A stretch of DNA of 64,000 nucleotides, from contig JADFLR010000007.1 of assembly GCA_022564295.1 (NCBI GenBank), forward strand, positions 62,001-126,000, in the 5' to 3' direction. The stretch's first letter is position 1, and the number at the start of each line of letters is the position of its first letter. Shown in pieces: positions 9,161-18,883 of this stretch. A model generated the notes under the pieces. That model saw only the letters and a program-made list of their open reading frames with translations. It was not told the origin of the DNA and ran no database searches. The translations under genes and the position numbers were made by a program. The DNA is from Bacteroidota bacterium. GTDB lineage: Bacteria; Bacteroidota; Ignavibacteria; Ignavibacteriales; Ignavibacteriaceae.

Positions 9161-9976
9161 ATGAGTATAGAAAAAGAAATAAAAAGAGTTACAACTAAAA
9201 CACTCGCGCTTCTTAAAAAAAACAGAGTAAAAATATCTGCTTTAACCGCGTATGATTTTATTACCGCAAAACTTTTGGATGAAGCAGGCATTGATGTAAT
9301 TTTAGTCGGTGATTCATTGAGCAACGTTTTTCAGGGAAATGAAACCACTTTGTCAGTAACTATGGATGAAATGATCTATCACACAAAGGCAGTGGCAAAG
9401 GGTGTTCACCGAGCAATGATTGTAGTTGATATGCCGTTTATGTCATATCAACTAAATGTTGATGAGGCATTCCGAAATGCAGGAAGAATCATGAAGGAAA
9501 CACCCGCTGGGGTTGTTAAACTTGAAGGTGGCGAAAGAATTGCCGAAACAATTAACAAGATAACTAAATACGGATTACCTGTAATGGGGCATATTGGTTT
9601 GATGCCACAAAGCATTCATTCGTATGGAGGGTACCGTGAACGCGGAAAGACAAACGAAGAAGCAAAAGAAATTATAAAAGATGCTAAAGTTATTGAAGAG
9701 GCAGGTGCATTTGCATTAGTGCTGGAAAAAATCCCCGCAAAATTAGCAAAAGAAATAACAGCATCTGTTACCATACCAACTATTGGCATAGGTGCGGGAG
9801 TTGATTGCGACGGACAAATTTTGGTTACTCCCGATATGCTTGGTCTTAATACTGATTTCCATCCTCGTTTTGTAAGATATTATGCAGAGCTTGCTGAAGA
9901 AATAAACAAGGCAGTTAAATCTTATATCGAAGATGTAAAAAACAATGACTTCCCTTCAGAGAAAGAAAGTTATTAG
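9161..9976 (+). CDS. panB: 3-methyl-2-oxobutanoate hydroxymethyltransferase
   Basis: Makes ketopantoate from alpha-ketoisovalerate and methylene-tetrahydrofolate, the first committed step to pantothenate and coenzyme A. 271 residues, a usual length. Visible family motifs: [20 protein letters not shown] with the metal-binding Asp, [17 protein letters not shown], and [15 protein letters not shown]. The TIM-barrel's last region [18 protein letters not shown] is intact. Starts at ATG six bases after the upstream gene's stop, so it is probably in the same transcript. No panC or panD is seen in the window. Confidence 0.95.
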   Translation: MSIEKEIKRVTTKTLALLKKNRVKISALTAYDFITAKLLDEAGIDVILVGDSLSNVFQGNETTLSVTMDEMIYHTKAVAKGVHRAMIVVDMPFMSYQLNVDEAFRNAGRIMKETPAGVVKLEGGERIAETINKITKYGLPVMGHIGLMPQSIHSYGGYRERGKTNEEAKEIIKDAKVIEEAGAFALVLEKIPAKLAKEITASVTIPTIGIGAGVDCDGQILVTPDMLGLNTDFHPRFVRYYAELAEEINKAVKSYIEDVKNNDFPSEKESY

Positions 9977-9993
9977 AAACTTCTTATAACAAG

Positions 9994-11088
9994 ATGAAAA
10001 CATTTTTAACTTTTATCATTACATTTTTAATCATAACAAATCTAACAGCCCAGGTAGAATCTGAAATATTTTTAGAAGGAGCAAAGGTAATTGATATTGC
10101 TAAGCACGGCGATTACCTTTGGGTGGCTACTTACGGGCAGGGCGTTTACCGTTATTCATTAAATGAGCAGAAGTGGATTAATTTTTCTACCAAAAGCGGG
10201 AATCTTGATAACGATTTATTTTATGCAATAGAGGTTAATAATGATTTTGTTTGGGCAGGTTCTGCAGATGGATTGTTTATCTATAATAAAAAAAGAGAGA
10301 AGTGGAGTAAAAGAAAATTTGCCAAGGGCGGACAATTTGGTAACTGGATAAGAGCATTAAAATACGATCCTTCACAAAATGTATTGTGGATTGGAAGGTT
10401 CCGCAACATAACACGGCTTGATGTTAAGCGAAGAAGATATGCTGATATTAACAGGATACAGGGAAAGGATCAAAAATCCAATAACATAAAATCGATTGCA
10501 TTTGATGGCGATAGCTTGATTTGGTTTGGATGCGAGTCGGGTGTTCACCGTTATGAAAAGAAAAAGAAGTATAACAACGAATCTTCGTGGAAATATATTA
10601 CTAATAAAAAGCGGGGATTTAATGAAGAAGGAAAATCTGTATCCGTTTCTTCAATACTTTTTGAGGGCAATAGAATCTGGTTTGGTACAGATGAGTTCAC
10701 TTCTGCAAGCGATCCGGAGTTTAATGTCGGAGGGATTTATATTTTCGATCGCAGACTTGATTGGGACAAAATTTCTCAGATTGACGGACTTGCCGATAAC
10801 GGGATTTATGCTTTAGGAAGAACCGGAAATTATGTTTGGGCGGGTGTTTATTCCTTCGATAGAAAAGAAAATGTTGAACAGGGTAAGGGTCTGTTTTTAA
10901 TTAATCGTAATACATTGGAAGTAACAGAGATTGATCTGGATCAACTAAGGATCAGATCATCCACATTCCACATATTTTTATTTGATGGTGTATATATGTG
11001 GATCGGCAGTAATGCCGGATTGTTAAAAATTAAAATTTCTAATCCTCTCGCTAAATTAGAAAACAGCGGTACTAAAACAAACGGCTGA
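9994..11088 (+). CDS. Secreted beta-propeller protein (two-component-regulator propeller type)
   Basis: A 364-residue protein with a signal peptide (FLTFIITFLIITNLTAQ) and repeated units containing W-x-A/G-T/S and G-L/V-Y/F-x-Y motifs: GDYLWVATYGQGVYRYSLNEQKW, NDFVWAGSADGLFIYNKKREKW, NYVWAGVYSFDRKEN, GVYMWIGSNAGLLKI. These match the Reg_prop-like blades seen in extracellular sensor domains, but there is no membrane segment, kinase or T9SS tail after the propeller. It ends at the downstream boundary of the lpx-panB block. Role unknown; probably periplasmic or surface-bound binding protein. Confidence 0.6.
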   Translation: MKTFLTFIITFLIITNLTAQVESEIFLEGAKVIDIAKHGDYLWVATYGQGVYRYSLNEQKWINFSTKSGNLDNDLFYAIEVNNDFVWAGSADGLFIYNKKREKWSKRKFAKGGQFGNWIRALKYDPSQNVLWIGRFRNITRLDVKRRRYADINRIQGKDQKSNNIKSIAFDGDSLIWFGCESGVHRYEKKKKYNNESSWKYITNKKRGFNEEGKSVSVSSILFEGNRIWFGTDEFTSASDPEFNVGGIYIFDRRLDWDKISQIDGLADNGIYALGRTGNYVWAGVYSFDRKENVEQGKGLFLINRNTLEVTEIDLDQLRIRSSTFHIFLFDGVYMWIGSNAGLLKIKISNPLAKLENSGTKTNG

Positions 11089-11174
11089 TATTCTCTCCTG
11101 TGCGTTCCAACTTTTTTTCACACCCAAATTTTACCGGATTATTTTATACCGATTTAAATACTCACTAATCTTTA

Positions 11175-11196
11175 TTAAGTAATTATTTTTACTTAA
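11175..11196. promoter_or_regulatory. Possible operator: TTAAGT-N10-ACTTAA inverted repeat
   Basis: A 6-bp inverted repeat with a 10-base AT-rich spacer lies 35 bases before the ATG of the first T9SS-tail protein gene. The spacing of about one and a half helical turns is compatible with a dimeric regulator, but short AT-rich inverted repeats arise by chance in this composition. Confidence 0.25.
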
Positions 11197-11231
11197 ATTT
11201 AAATGCATGTTACATCTTTTACGGGGTAATT

Positions 11232-14186
11232 ATGAGAAATATTTTACTTTATCTGATTCCACTTCTTATTGGTTCCCCACAACTACATCTTTTGGCTCAA
11301 ATAGATGATATAACCCGTCTGCCAGTACAGAACCTTGCTCAATCAGTGAAAGAATCTGTTCCCGTATGGCTCTCAGATAATGAGATTATCATTTTTTACG
11401 TGTCACCTGAAAGGGATTCAATCTATTCGACGAAAAGCAATAATATAGGGTTAAACTGGGAAGAACCGAAAGAAGTGCAAACAGTTCAGATAGAGGACCA
11501 AAACCAGGAGCTTCTTTATCTTTCAGTTTTGAAAACAAATACCGGAAGATTAATTCTAAGCTGGTCAGTGTTAAAAGATGGAATGTATCTTGTTCATTCA
11601 GATGATGATGGAAGCACCTGGTCTGTTCCACAAAGGATTTTAGGTGGAGGTACAAATGATTTAACCCGGCAAAATTCAGAACATCTAAATTTGAGCCAGT
11701 TGAATGATGGGAGAATTCTTCTATGTTTTAACAAGGGAGCATTCTTAAATCAACTGTACTATAAAGAAAGTAGTGATGATGGAACTACATGGAGCGAGGA
11801 AGCAATAGAATTTCCCGGATTTGAATTAAGTGGTATGACCGAGCAAGATCTGTCGATAATTTCTTTAAATAATTCTGATTTACTCGCAATATTTCAAGCG
11901 AGACTTAACAATGTTTCGGGGATATTTAAACAAATAAGTATTGACAATGGAACAACCTGGTCGGATACTATCAGAATCCTAACAATTGGAAATTTTGATA
12001 AACCGGTTCCAAAAATTGTTAAGCGTGGCGATGGTTCACTGTTGCTTGCGTGTGTCAAAGAAGTGCCAACACAGATCTCAAATTTTAATCAAAAAGATAT
12101 TTATTATATAGTAAGTACAGATGGTGGAGAAATATGGCAGGAGGAAAAAAGATTTACAAAATATGTGGGTCATGATGAATATTTAAACATTTCACATTAC
12201 AACGGAAAAACTTTCGTATCTTTTGCAACTCAACGGTTTACAAATAAATTCCAAATATCCTACGGTATATTTGAGGAGTCTATTGAATCATTCACACCTC
12301 CCTATGTTATATCATCAAATTATTCACCTACGATTATAGAATTGGATTCACAGGAGTTTACTTTTCAAGCCACCATAATAGACAATAATTTAATCGAAAA
12401 CGTTTATGTAACATTTGCTGATTCATTGGTTGCAGGTGAACTTTTTGATGATGGTATGCATAATGATGAGGAACCGAACGATAATATATTTGCAAATACT
12501 TTCCCTTTGCCTAAAAGTTCCAATTCTATTTCACAGGTAATGACAGTAAATAATATTATACTTCCTTATAATAATAACGGCATATTAGCTGATGTAGAAG
12601 CAATGCATTCATTTAGTGCAAAAATACAATCAATTGATATTGACGGAAATGCAGGGAAATACTTTACTAACATTCAACTTAATTATTCGATTCATGGAGG
12701 CGAATATGAAGAGAGCGGTTTCTTATTCTCAGGAGGATTTTTCCTTTCAGGTTATACTAATGGAGAGCTATGGGCTAATGCCATGGCATCAGCATCGTTA
12801 ATTACTAACTATCTTCCGGGTAGAGTAAATGATGATCCTGACAATCCCAGAAATCTTGTGTATGTTATAAATTCAACCGATACACCATTCGGTATTAGAT
12901 GGCAGCAGTGGAAAGATGCTGTTCAATTAGGTGCTGATTTTTATGATGGAGACAAAAATGGTATTTATAGTCCTGTGGATAAAAACTGGAATGGTATCTG
13001 GGATCCGACAGAAGATATGCCTGATTTATTGGGTGATCAGACCGCCTGGTGTGTTTTTAATGATGGACAACCTGGAGATGAGAGACTACGTTTTGCCGGA
13101 GTTGATCCACAGGGAATCGAAATACAACAAACTCTTTTCGCATCTAGTTTGCCCGAATTGGAAAATGTAATTTTTATAAGATATAGAATTATAAACAGGG
13201 GCACGGTTTCTGAGATTCTGGATTCAGTATATTTTGCATTATGGAGTGATCCTGATCTGGGTGTTTTTTCTGACGATTTAGTGGGATCCGATACAACTCT
13301 TAGTTCTGCATTCTGTTATAATGAAAATGGGGATCAATTTTATGGCGAGAACCCGCCTGCATTTTTTACTACTTTGCTTCAAGGACCTGTAAAACTAACT
13401 TCCAATCCAAATGATTTAGGTTATGATCGAAAGGGACCACAGATCGGCAGCGAAGAATTTCCGGGTTATGAAAATCAGAGTATTACGTCATTTATACATT
13501 ATCGAAGTTCTGACCCGCTCCTCGGAGACCCTAATGATGAAATACAAGCACGGTATTATATGTTGGGATTAAATAAGGCAGGAAATCATATGAATCCTTG
13601 CGATGACCCCTGGGGTAGGGTACTGGGCGGGGTTGACTGCGGTGAAGTTAATCCTCTTTTTTGGTATTCGGGAGATCCGGTTGAAGAGATAGGATGGTTA
13701 ATGAACCTTAATGCGGATCAACGATCTATGCTAAGTACAGGTCCATTCAAATTGGAGAAAGATAAGCCAATAACTATAATCGGGGCGTATGTGATGGGAA
13801 GGGGAACAGATGCAATTAACTCAATAACTGTTGCAAGAGCAAATGTACAGAGAGCAATAGAAGAGTATAATAATAATTTCAGTTCACTTGCTTATGAACC
13901 TGGTGAACCAAGTTTTATTGTAACAGATTATATTCTATATCAAAACTATCCTAATCCGTTCAATCCTGTAACAACAATCAGGTATGAAATTCCTGAAGAT
14001 GGAATGGTAACAATAAAGATATATGATATACTAGGACAGGAAGTAAAAACAGTATTGAATGAATTCAAACAAGCAACCAGGTATGAAGTAGATTTTAATG
14101 CGAGTGGCTTAGCAAGCGGCGTTTACATTTACAGAATGCAAGTGAATGATTTTATCACAAGTAAGAAAATGATTTTAATAAAATAA
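11232..14186 (+). CDS. Secreted Asp-box (BNR) protein with calcium-loop core and T9SS sorting tail
   Basis: A 984-residue export protein. Signal peptide at 1-23 (LLYLIPLLIGSPQLHLLAQ). Residues about 60-340 contain sialidase-like Asp boxes (SDDDGSTWSVPQ, SSDDGTTWSEEA, SIDNGTTWSDT, STDGGEIWQEE), which fold as a propeller but do not by themselves prove sialidase activity; I see no FRIP motif or catalytic set. Residues about 480-890 form a second module shared with the gene at 15505, with Asp-rich loops (DGDKNGIYSPVDKNWNG) like calcium-binding sites. The last 80 residues are a type A T9SS tail: YQNYPNPFNPVTTIRYEIP to GVYIYRMQVNDFITSKKMIL. Expected to be exported across the outer membrane and attached to the surface or released. 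Native substrate unknown. Confidence 0.75.
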   Translation: MRNILLYLIPLLIGSPQLHLLAQIDDITRLPVQNLAQSVKESVPVWLSDNEIIIFYVSPERDSIYSTKSNNIGLNWEEPKEVQTVQIEDQNQELLYLSVLKTNTGRLILSWSVLKDGMYLVHSDDDGSTWSVPQRILGGGTNDLTRQNSEHLNLSQLNDGRILLCFNKGAFLNQLYYKESSDDGTTWSEEAIEFPGFELSGMTEQDLSIISLNNSDLLAIFQARLNNVSGIFKQISIDNGTTWSDTIRILTIGNFDKPVPKIVKRGDGSLLLACVKEVPTQISNFNQKDIYYIVSTDGGEIWQEEKRFTKYVGHDEYLNISHYNGKTFVSFATQRFTNKFQISYGIFEESIESFTPPYVISSNYSPTIIELDSQEFTFQATIIDNNLIENVYVTFADSLVAGELFDDGMHNDEEPNDNIFANTFPLPKSSNSISQVMTVNNIILPYNNNGILADVEAMHSFSAKIQSIDIDGNAGKYFTNIQLNYSIHGGEYEESGFLFSGGFFLSGYTNGELWANAMASASLITNYLPGRVNDDPDNPRNLVYVINSTDTPFGIRWQQWKDAVQLGADFYDGDKNGIYSPVDKNWNGIWDPTEDMPDLLGDQTAWCVFNDGQPGDERLRFAGVDPQGIEIQQTLFASSLPELENVIFIRYRIINRGTVSEILDSVYFALWSDPDLGVFSDDLVGSDTTLSSAFCYNENGDQFYGENPPAFFTTLLQGPVKLTSNPNDLGYDRKGPQIGSEEFPGYENQSITSFIHYRSSDPLLGDPNDEIQARYYMLGLNKAGNHMNPCDDPWGRVLGGVDCGEVNPLFWYSGDPVEEIGWLMNLNADQRSMLSTGPFKLEKDKPITIIGAYVMGRGTDAINSITVARANVQRAIEEYNNNFSSLAYEPGEPSFIVTDYILYQNYPNPFNPVTTIRYEIPEDGMVTIKIYDILGQEVKTVLNEFKQATRYEVDFNASGLASGVYIYRMQVNDFITSKKMILIK

Positions 14187-14201
14187 AAGAAGAGTGCAAA
14201 T

Positions 14202-15494
14202 ATGAAGTTAATTTTTTCTATAATTCTTTTTATAACTTCACTCTATCCTCAAAATGAGTGGTTAATATTAAATAAAAATAATTCACCAATAATAAGTAAT
14301 AAAGTATATAATTCTGTACAGGATATTGATGGAAATTATTATATAAATACAAATCAATCATTCTTTAAATTGTCTCCCCCAAATAATTGGGTGCGATTAG
14401 ATACTTTAAACTCGGTTTTTACTACTCCTCCATTTCGTTTATTTAAAGATAAATTTAATACAATCTGGGCTGCTGGAGATAATCTTTATTATTTGAAGAA
14501 TGGAATTTGGATTGAAATTAATGATAGTTTACCATCGAACGATGGTATTTCTGCAATTGCAGTTGAAGATACTAATACAATATGGTGTGGGACATATTAT
14601 AATGGTTTATATAAATATGATTTTAATCAATGGATAAAAGTGGGAAATGATCTATTTAATTATGAAATAAATCAAATAATTATTGATTCCTCAAATAGCA
14701 TTTGGATTGCAATGGATGATGGAGGTGGATTGGTTAAGTTAACTGGTTCCGATACAGTTAGAATTTACCATCCTGATTTTATCTCTCCAACAAGTGGTTG
14801 GACAAGCACAAACGGATTATTAATAGACAAAGAAAATCAGAATAAATTATTAATTACTGCAGAGCATATTATGCCACATACTAATACTAATTTCCTTGCA
14901 GAGTATGATATGGCAAATGATAACTGGACGTTATATGATAGTGCTGCTGTAAATAGTAGAGTATTGCCTTCTAAATTGGTCCTTACAAATGACCAGAATA
15001 ATAAGAAGTGGATTGGAACAATGACAACAGGAATATTAACTTTTGATAATGGCACTTTTAATTTTATTACAAAAGATAATTCTGGTTTGCCTGAAAACAC
15101 TGTCTGGAGCTTAATGATAGATTCATATAATAACAAATGGATTTCAGGTTATCCTAATTATGGGATTGCAATATTTAATGAAAATGGTATAGTAAATATT
15201 ACTTCTGTTGATTACAATTTTAATAGTACTCAAGATTTTCAGCTTTATCAAAACTACCCAAACCCCTTTAATCCATTTACAAAAATCAGTTATCAAATTC
15301 CACGGCAAGGTTTTGTAACTCTAAAAATATTTGATGTACTTGGAAGAGAAATTGCAACCCTTGTAAATGAAGAAAAACCGGAAGGAAGATATGAGGTTAA
15401 TTTTTCTGCCACTGGCTTAACTAGTGGTGTTTACATTTATAGAATGCAAGTGAATGATTTTATCACAAGTAAAAAGATGATATTGATCAAATAA
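14202..15494 (+). CDS. Secreted propeller protein with T9SS sorting tail
   Basis: A 430-residue protein starting 15 bases after the previous gene. Signal peptide at residues 1-16 (LIFSIILFITSLYPQ). Residues about 25-330 hold Reg_prop-like blades: NTIWCGTYYNGLYKYDFNQW, SNSIWIAMDDGGGLVKL, NKKWIGTMTTGILTFDNG, NKWISGYPNYGIAIFNENG. The final 80 residues are a type A T9SS tail (YQNYPNPFNPFTKISYQIP). The DNA for that tail is a mosaic: its first 164 bases are almost identical to the tail of the next gene, and its last 54 bases share a perfect 32-base run with the tail of the preceding gene. Substrate unknown; likely part of a small surface-protein operon with its two neighbours. Confidence 0.7.
   Translation: MKLIFSIILFITSLYPQNEWLILNKNNSPIISNKVYNSVQDIDGNYYINTNQSFFKLSPPNNWVRLDTLNSVFTTPPFRLFKDKFNTIWAAGDNLYYLKNGIWIEINDSLPSNDGISAIAVEDTNTIWCGTYYNGLYKYDFNQWIKVGNDLFNYEINQIIIDSSNSIWIAMDDGGGLVKLTGSDTVRIYHPDFISPTSGWTSTNGLLIDKENQNKLLITAEHIMPHTNTNFLAEYDMANDNWTLYDSAAVNSRVLPSKLVLTNDQNNKKWIGTMTTGILTFDNGTFNFITKDNSGLPENTVWSLMIDSYNNKWISGYPNYGIAIFNENGIVNITSVDYNFNSTQDFQLYQNYPNPFNPFTKISYQIPRQGFVTLKIFDVLGREIATLVNEEKPEGRYEVNFSATGLTSGVYIYRMQVNDFITSKKMILIK
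15243..15406 (+). repeat. Direct repeat copy A: T9SS tail-coding segment
   Basis: 164 bases that match 16969-17132 with only three differences, all adjacent (15302-15304 against 17028-17030). The flanking DNA of the two genes is much less alike, so the near-identity is restricted to the sorting-tail coding segment. Confidence 0.95.
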
Positions 15495-15504
15495 GAGGTG
15501 TGAA

Positions 15505-17220
15505 ATGAAAATAATTATTATACTATTAGCCGTGAGTAGTTTCTACTTGAATGTGACTTTCTCTCAGGATGGTTACAGGATTAATATCAACAAGCTTAAT
15601 ATTCCGATAGACAATAGTGGAATTATTGCGCATGTTGATATTCCCTTGGATGGTTGGGGAGGAAGGTTTGAAGAGGCACTTTTTGTCTTTTCGGGTGGAT
15701 TTTTTATTTCAGGTTTTAACGCCGATACACTGTGGGCTTGTGGGCAAGCTACTTCTTCCCTGGTTGTAAACTTTTTCCCTGGTAACGTTGGTAGTAACCA
15801 GTTCGATCCGAGATACAAAGTTTATGTAGTGAAAAAATCTGACCCTGAATTTGGATCAAGCTGGCAGGAGTGGGCATTTGCAGTGGATATTGGTGCTGAA
15901 TTCTATGATGGAAATAACGACGGAATATATACACCAGTTGACTTAAACGGAAATGGAGAATGGGATATAAATGAGGACAGACCTGATATCATAGGAGATT
16001 TAACTACGTGGTGTGTTTTTAATGATGGACAGCCAAGTGCTCGAAGACTCAGATTTGCTGGTGTCCATCCACAGGGAATTGAAATACAGCAAACGGTTTT
16101 TGCATACAATCTTGGCAAAATGTATTTACAGAATGCAATCTTTATTAGGTATAAAATCTTTAATGCCGGGAATAATAATCCAGTATTAGATTCAGTTTAC
16201 TTTTCGGTTTGGGCAGATGGAGACATCGGAGACAACTTTAACTCCGATTTGGTTGGAACAGATACGCTCGTAAGTTCTATTTACACGTATAAGAATGTAC
16301 CGGATGCTGATTCAGGTTATGGTGCAAATCCCCCTGCATTCTTCAAGAGCTTCCTTCAAGGCCCTCACACCTATATTCCCGGAGTAACATTTATTGATAA
16401 TAATTTTAATGGAACTTATGAGGACAGTATAGATACACCATTAGATTCAGCAACGAATTTTATGGGAAGTATAAGAGGAATACAATGGATACCGGGAGCT
16501 ACTAATTTGAATTTAACTTCTACAATGAATTATCATCAATCCGATCCATGGCATGGTGATCCATCTCATCAATCAGAAGCCAGAAATTATATGTTAGGAT
16601 TAAACAAATTTGGTGAAATTATCGATCCTTGCACCTGGCAATATGGAGAAGTATTTGGAGGGATAAACTGCTCTGAAGTAAATCCGTATTTCATTTATTC
16701 AGGTGATCCGACCTCGAATGTTGGTTGGATTAATACAATGCATACTAATCAAAAAACAATATTAAACACTGGTCCGTTTACATTGAGGGAAAATGAATCT
16801 GTTTACATTATTGCAGCTTATATTGTTGGAAGAGGTGATAATCCGTTGAGTTCTATTCCTGCTGCTTCTGAAATTGCAGCATTTGTTCAACAGTTTTATC
16901 AATCCAACTTTGATGATAACCTTGTAGATGTAAATGATGATATGGAATTAGTTATCAATGATTATGTCCTTTATCAAAACTACCCAAACCCCTTTAATCC
17001 ATTTACAAAAATCAGTTATCAAATTCCTTAGCAAGGTTTTGTAACTCTAAAAATATTTGATGTACTTGGAAGAGAAATTGCAACCCTTGTAAATGAAGAA
17101 AAACCGGAAGGAAGATATGAGGTTAATTTTTCCTCCAAAGGTATAGCAAGCGGGGTTTACATCTACAGGATGAAGGTGAATGATTTTATTGAAAGTAAGA
17201 AAATGATTTTACTGCGCTGA
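15505..17220 (+). pseudogene. Secreted calcium-loop protein with T9SS tail interrupted by in-frame TAG
   Basis: The frame opens at ATG 15505 with a signal peptide (IIIILLAVSSFYLNVTFSQ) and carries the same core module as the 11232 gene: GGRFEEALFVFSGGFFISGF, DGNNDGIYTPVDLNGNGEWD, WCVFNDGQPSARRLRFAG, HPQGIEIQQT. The reading frame stops at TAG 17029-17031, after YQNYPNPFNPFTKISYQIP, i.e. inside the sorting tail. Without a shift, 62 more codons then follow to TGA at 17218-17220 and encode the rest of a normal tail (QGFVTLKIFDVLGREIATLV to NDFIESKKMILLR). The 508-residue product would have its catalytic or binding core but lack most of the signal needed for T9SS export. A single G-to-T change from GAG would explain the stop. 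Either recent inactivation, readthrough, or a sequence error. Confidence 0.8.
16969..17132 (+). repeat. Direct repeat copy B: T9SS tail-coding segment with TAG
   Basis: Partner of 15243-15406 (161 of 164 bases identical). The only differences change CCA-CGG to CCT-TAG, creating the nonsense codon at 17029-17031. Direct orientation, about 1.7 kb apart. Confidence 0.95.
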
Positions 17221-17396
17221 AAAGTTAAATATGATTTTTGAGTATATGTTTTAATAATCGATACTAATTCGGTAAATGGAATTTGTTTTTGATATTTCAA
17301 TCGGCTCAACCACTTATTGCTGTCTCCCATTTCTCTTTAACAACATTCATATTATCACTATTTTAAACATTACTTTTCAAATATTCAGGATGGATA

Positions 17397-18392
17397 ATGA
17401 TAAAACTCTCTGAGAACCGAATAAAAGAATTAAAACATAATTTTGAGGGAAAAAGAATTGCGATAATTGGTGATATGATGCTTGACGGTTACTTTTGGGG
17501 TGATGTAAAAAGAATTTCGCCTGAAGCCCCTGTTCCTGTTCTTGAAGTTGAAGAAGAGTTTTTCCGTTTTGGCGGTGCAGCTAATGTTGCGTTAAATATT
17601 TCTACTCTTGGTGGAATTCCTATTCCAATCGGTGTAATTGGTGATGATAACAATGGTGCAATTTTTTCCTCTCTTCTTAACGATTCAAAAATATCTGATA
17701 ACGGGATAATTATTGATGATACAAGACCAACAACAACTAAAACAAGAGTTATTGCTGACAGCCAGCATGTTGTTAGGATTGATAAAGAAAGCAAGGAATA
17801 TTTAAATAGCAAAATGGAGGGGAAAATATTCGATTATGTTAAAAAAAATATTAATGATCTTGATGGAATAATTCTTCAGGATTATAATAAAGGTGTTTTA
17901 ACCGAATTGCTTATAACAAAAATTGTTAATGAATCAAATGAAATGAATAAACTTATAACTGTTGATCCGAAATTTGAAAATTTTTGGAGCTATAAAAATG
18001 TAACTGTATTCAAACCAAACAGAAAAGAAGTTGAGGAGAAACTCGGACTAAAAATTACTTCATCCGAAGATGTTTCTTTTGCAGGCAGTAAGCTACTTGA
18101 AAAATTAAACGTACAATATGTTCTTTTAACTTTAGGCGAAGAGGGAATTGCCGTATTTGAAAAAGGCAAAGAAGAAAAACGGATGCCAACTAAAGCAAGA
18201 AAAGTTGCCGATGTTTCAGGTGCGGGCGATACGGTTATCTCAACTTTAACTTTATCACTTGCTGCCGGAGCAGATATTTTAGAAGCATCTTATCTTGCAA
18301 ATTATGCAGGAGGAATAGTATGTGGCGAGGTTGGAATTGTACCTGTTGATAAAGAAAAATTATTTACAACTATTATTGATGATAATAAATGA
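17397..18392 (+). CDS. rfaE1: D-glycero-beta-D-manno-heptose-7-phosphate kinase (HldE kinase half)
   Basis: Phosphorylates heptose 7-phosphate at C1 on the way to ADP-heptose for the LPS inner core. 331-residue PfkB/ribokinase-fold protein: FRFGGAANVALNISTLGG near residue 57, substrate region DEDTRPTTTKTRVIADSQHVVRID-like segment (residues about 104-126), and the ATP/anion-hole motif ADVSGAGDTVISTLTL near residue 270 with the catalytic Asp. Not fused to the nucleotidyltransferase, which is the next gene and overlaps by 4 bases. The starting ATG follows GATAATG with a weak GGA box upstream. Confidence 0.9.
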   Translation: MIKLSENRIKELKHNFEGKRIAIIGDMMLDGYFWGDVKRISPEAPVPVLEVEEEFFRFGGAANVALNISTLGGIPIPIGVIGDDNNGAIFSSLLNDSKISDNGIIIDDTRPTTTKTRVIADSQHVVRIDKESKEYLNSKMEGKIFDYVKKNINDLDGIILQDYNKGVLTELLITKIVNESNEMNKLITVDPKFENFWSYKNVTVFKPNRKEVEEKLGLKITSSEDVSFAGSKLLEKLNVQYVLLTLGEEGIAVFEKGKEEKRMPTKARKVADVSGAGDTVISTLTLSLAAGADILEASYLANYAGGIVCGEVGIVPVDKEKLFTTIIDDNK

Positions 18393-18868
18393 ACTCTATA
18401 AAAACCCTTGGGGTAATGAAGGAGATAAGGCAGCAGCTTAAAGATAAAAATAAAAAGGTGGTTTTTACAAACGGCTGTTTCGATCTTATTCACGCAGGGC
18501 ACATCGATTATCTTTCAAAAGCGAAAGCATTCGGAGATGTTCTGATAATTGGTTTAAATAGCGATGCCTCTGTGAAGAGAATTAAAGGAAGTGAACGACC
18601 AATTCTTAAAGAAACCGAGCGTGGTTTTATCATTTCAAATCTAAAACCGGTTGATTATGTTGTGTTGTTTGATGAAGACACACCAAAGTTGCTTATAGAG
18701 GAACTGTTACCCGACATTTTAGTTAAAGGTGCAGACTGGGAGATTGAAAATATTGTAGGCAAGGATGTTGTTCTTGCCAAAGGCGGAGAAGTGAAGACGA
18801 TAGAATTTGTTAATGATCAGTCCACATCAAAAATTATTAAGATCATAGTTGATAGATTTAAAGATTAG
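18389..18868 (+). CDS. rfaE2: D-glycero-beta-D-manno-heptose 1-phosphate adenylyltransferase (HldE transferase half)
   Basis: Adds AMP from ATP to heptose 1-phosphate, giving ADP-heptose. 159 residues of nucleotidyltransferase (cytidylyltransferase-like) fold: VVFTNGCFDLIHAGHIDYL with the HxGH motif, then LIIGLNSDASVKRIKGSERPI and the C-terminal ADWEIENIVGKDVVLAKGG segment. Starts with an ATGA overlap on the kinase gene, so the two halves of what E. coli makes as one HldE protein are translated together. Split genes are the normal arrangement in many non-enterobacterial lineages. Confidence 0.92.
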   Translation: MNSIKTLGVMKEIRQQLKDKNKKVVFTNGCFDLIHAGHIDYLSKAKAFGDVLIIGLNSDASVKRIKGSERPILKETERGFIISNLKPVDYVVLFDEDTPKLLIEELLPDILVKGADWEIENIVGKDVVLAKGGEVKTIEFVNDQSTSKIIKIIVDRFKD

Positions 18869-18883
18869 AATATAGGTTAAGAT

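Noticed and set aside
11232-14186. Sialidase activity from Asp boxes
   Set aside because: Asp boxes are structural. I see no catalytic Tyr/Glu/Arg set or FRIP motif, so no enzyme name is given.
17397-18868. Split hldE as a broken gene
   Set aside because: Separate kinase and adenylyltransferase genes with a 4-base overlap are the usual form in many bacteria; both are complete.
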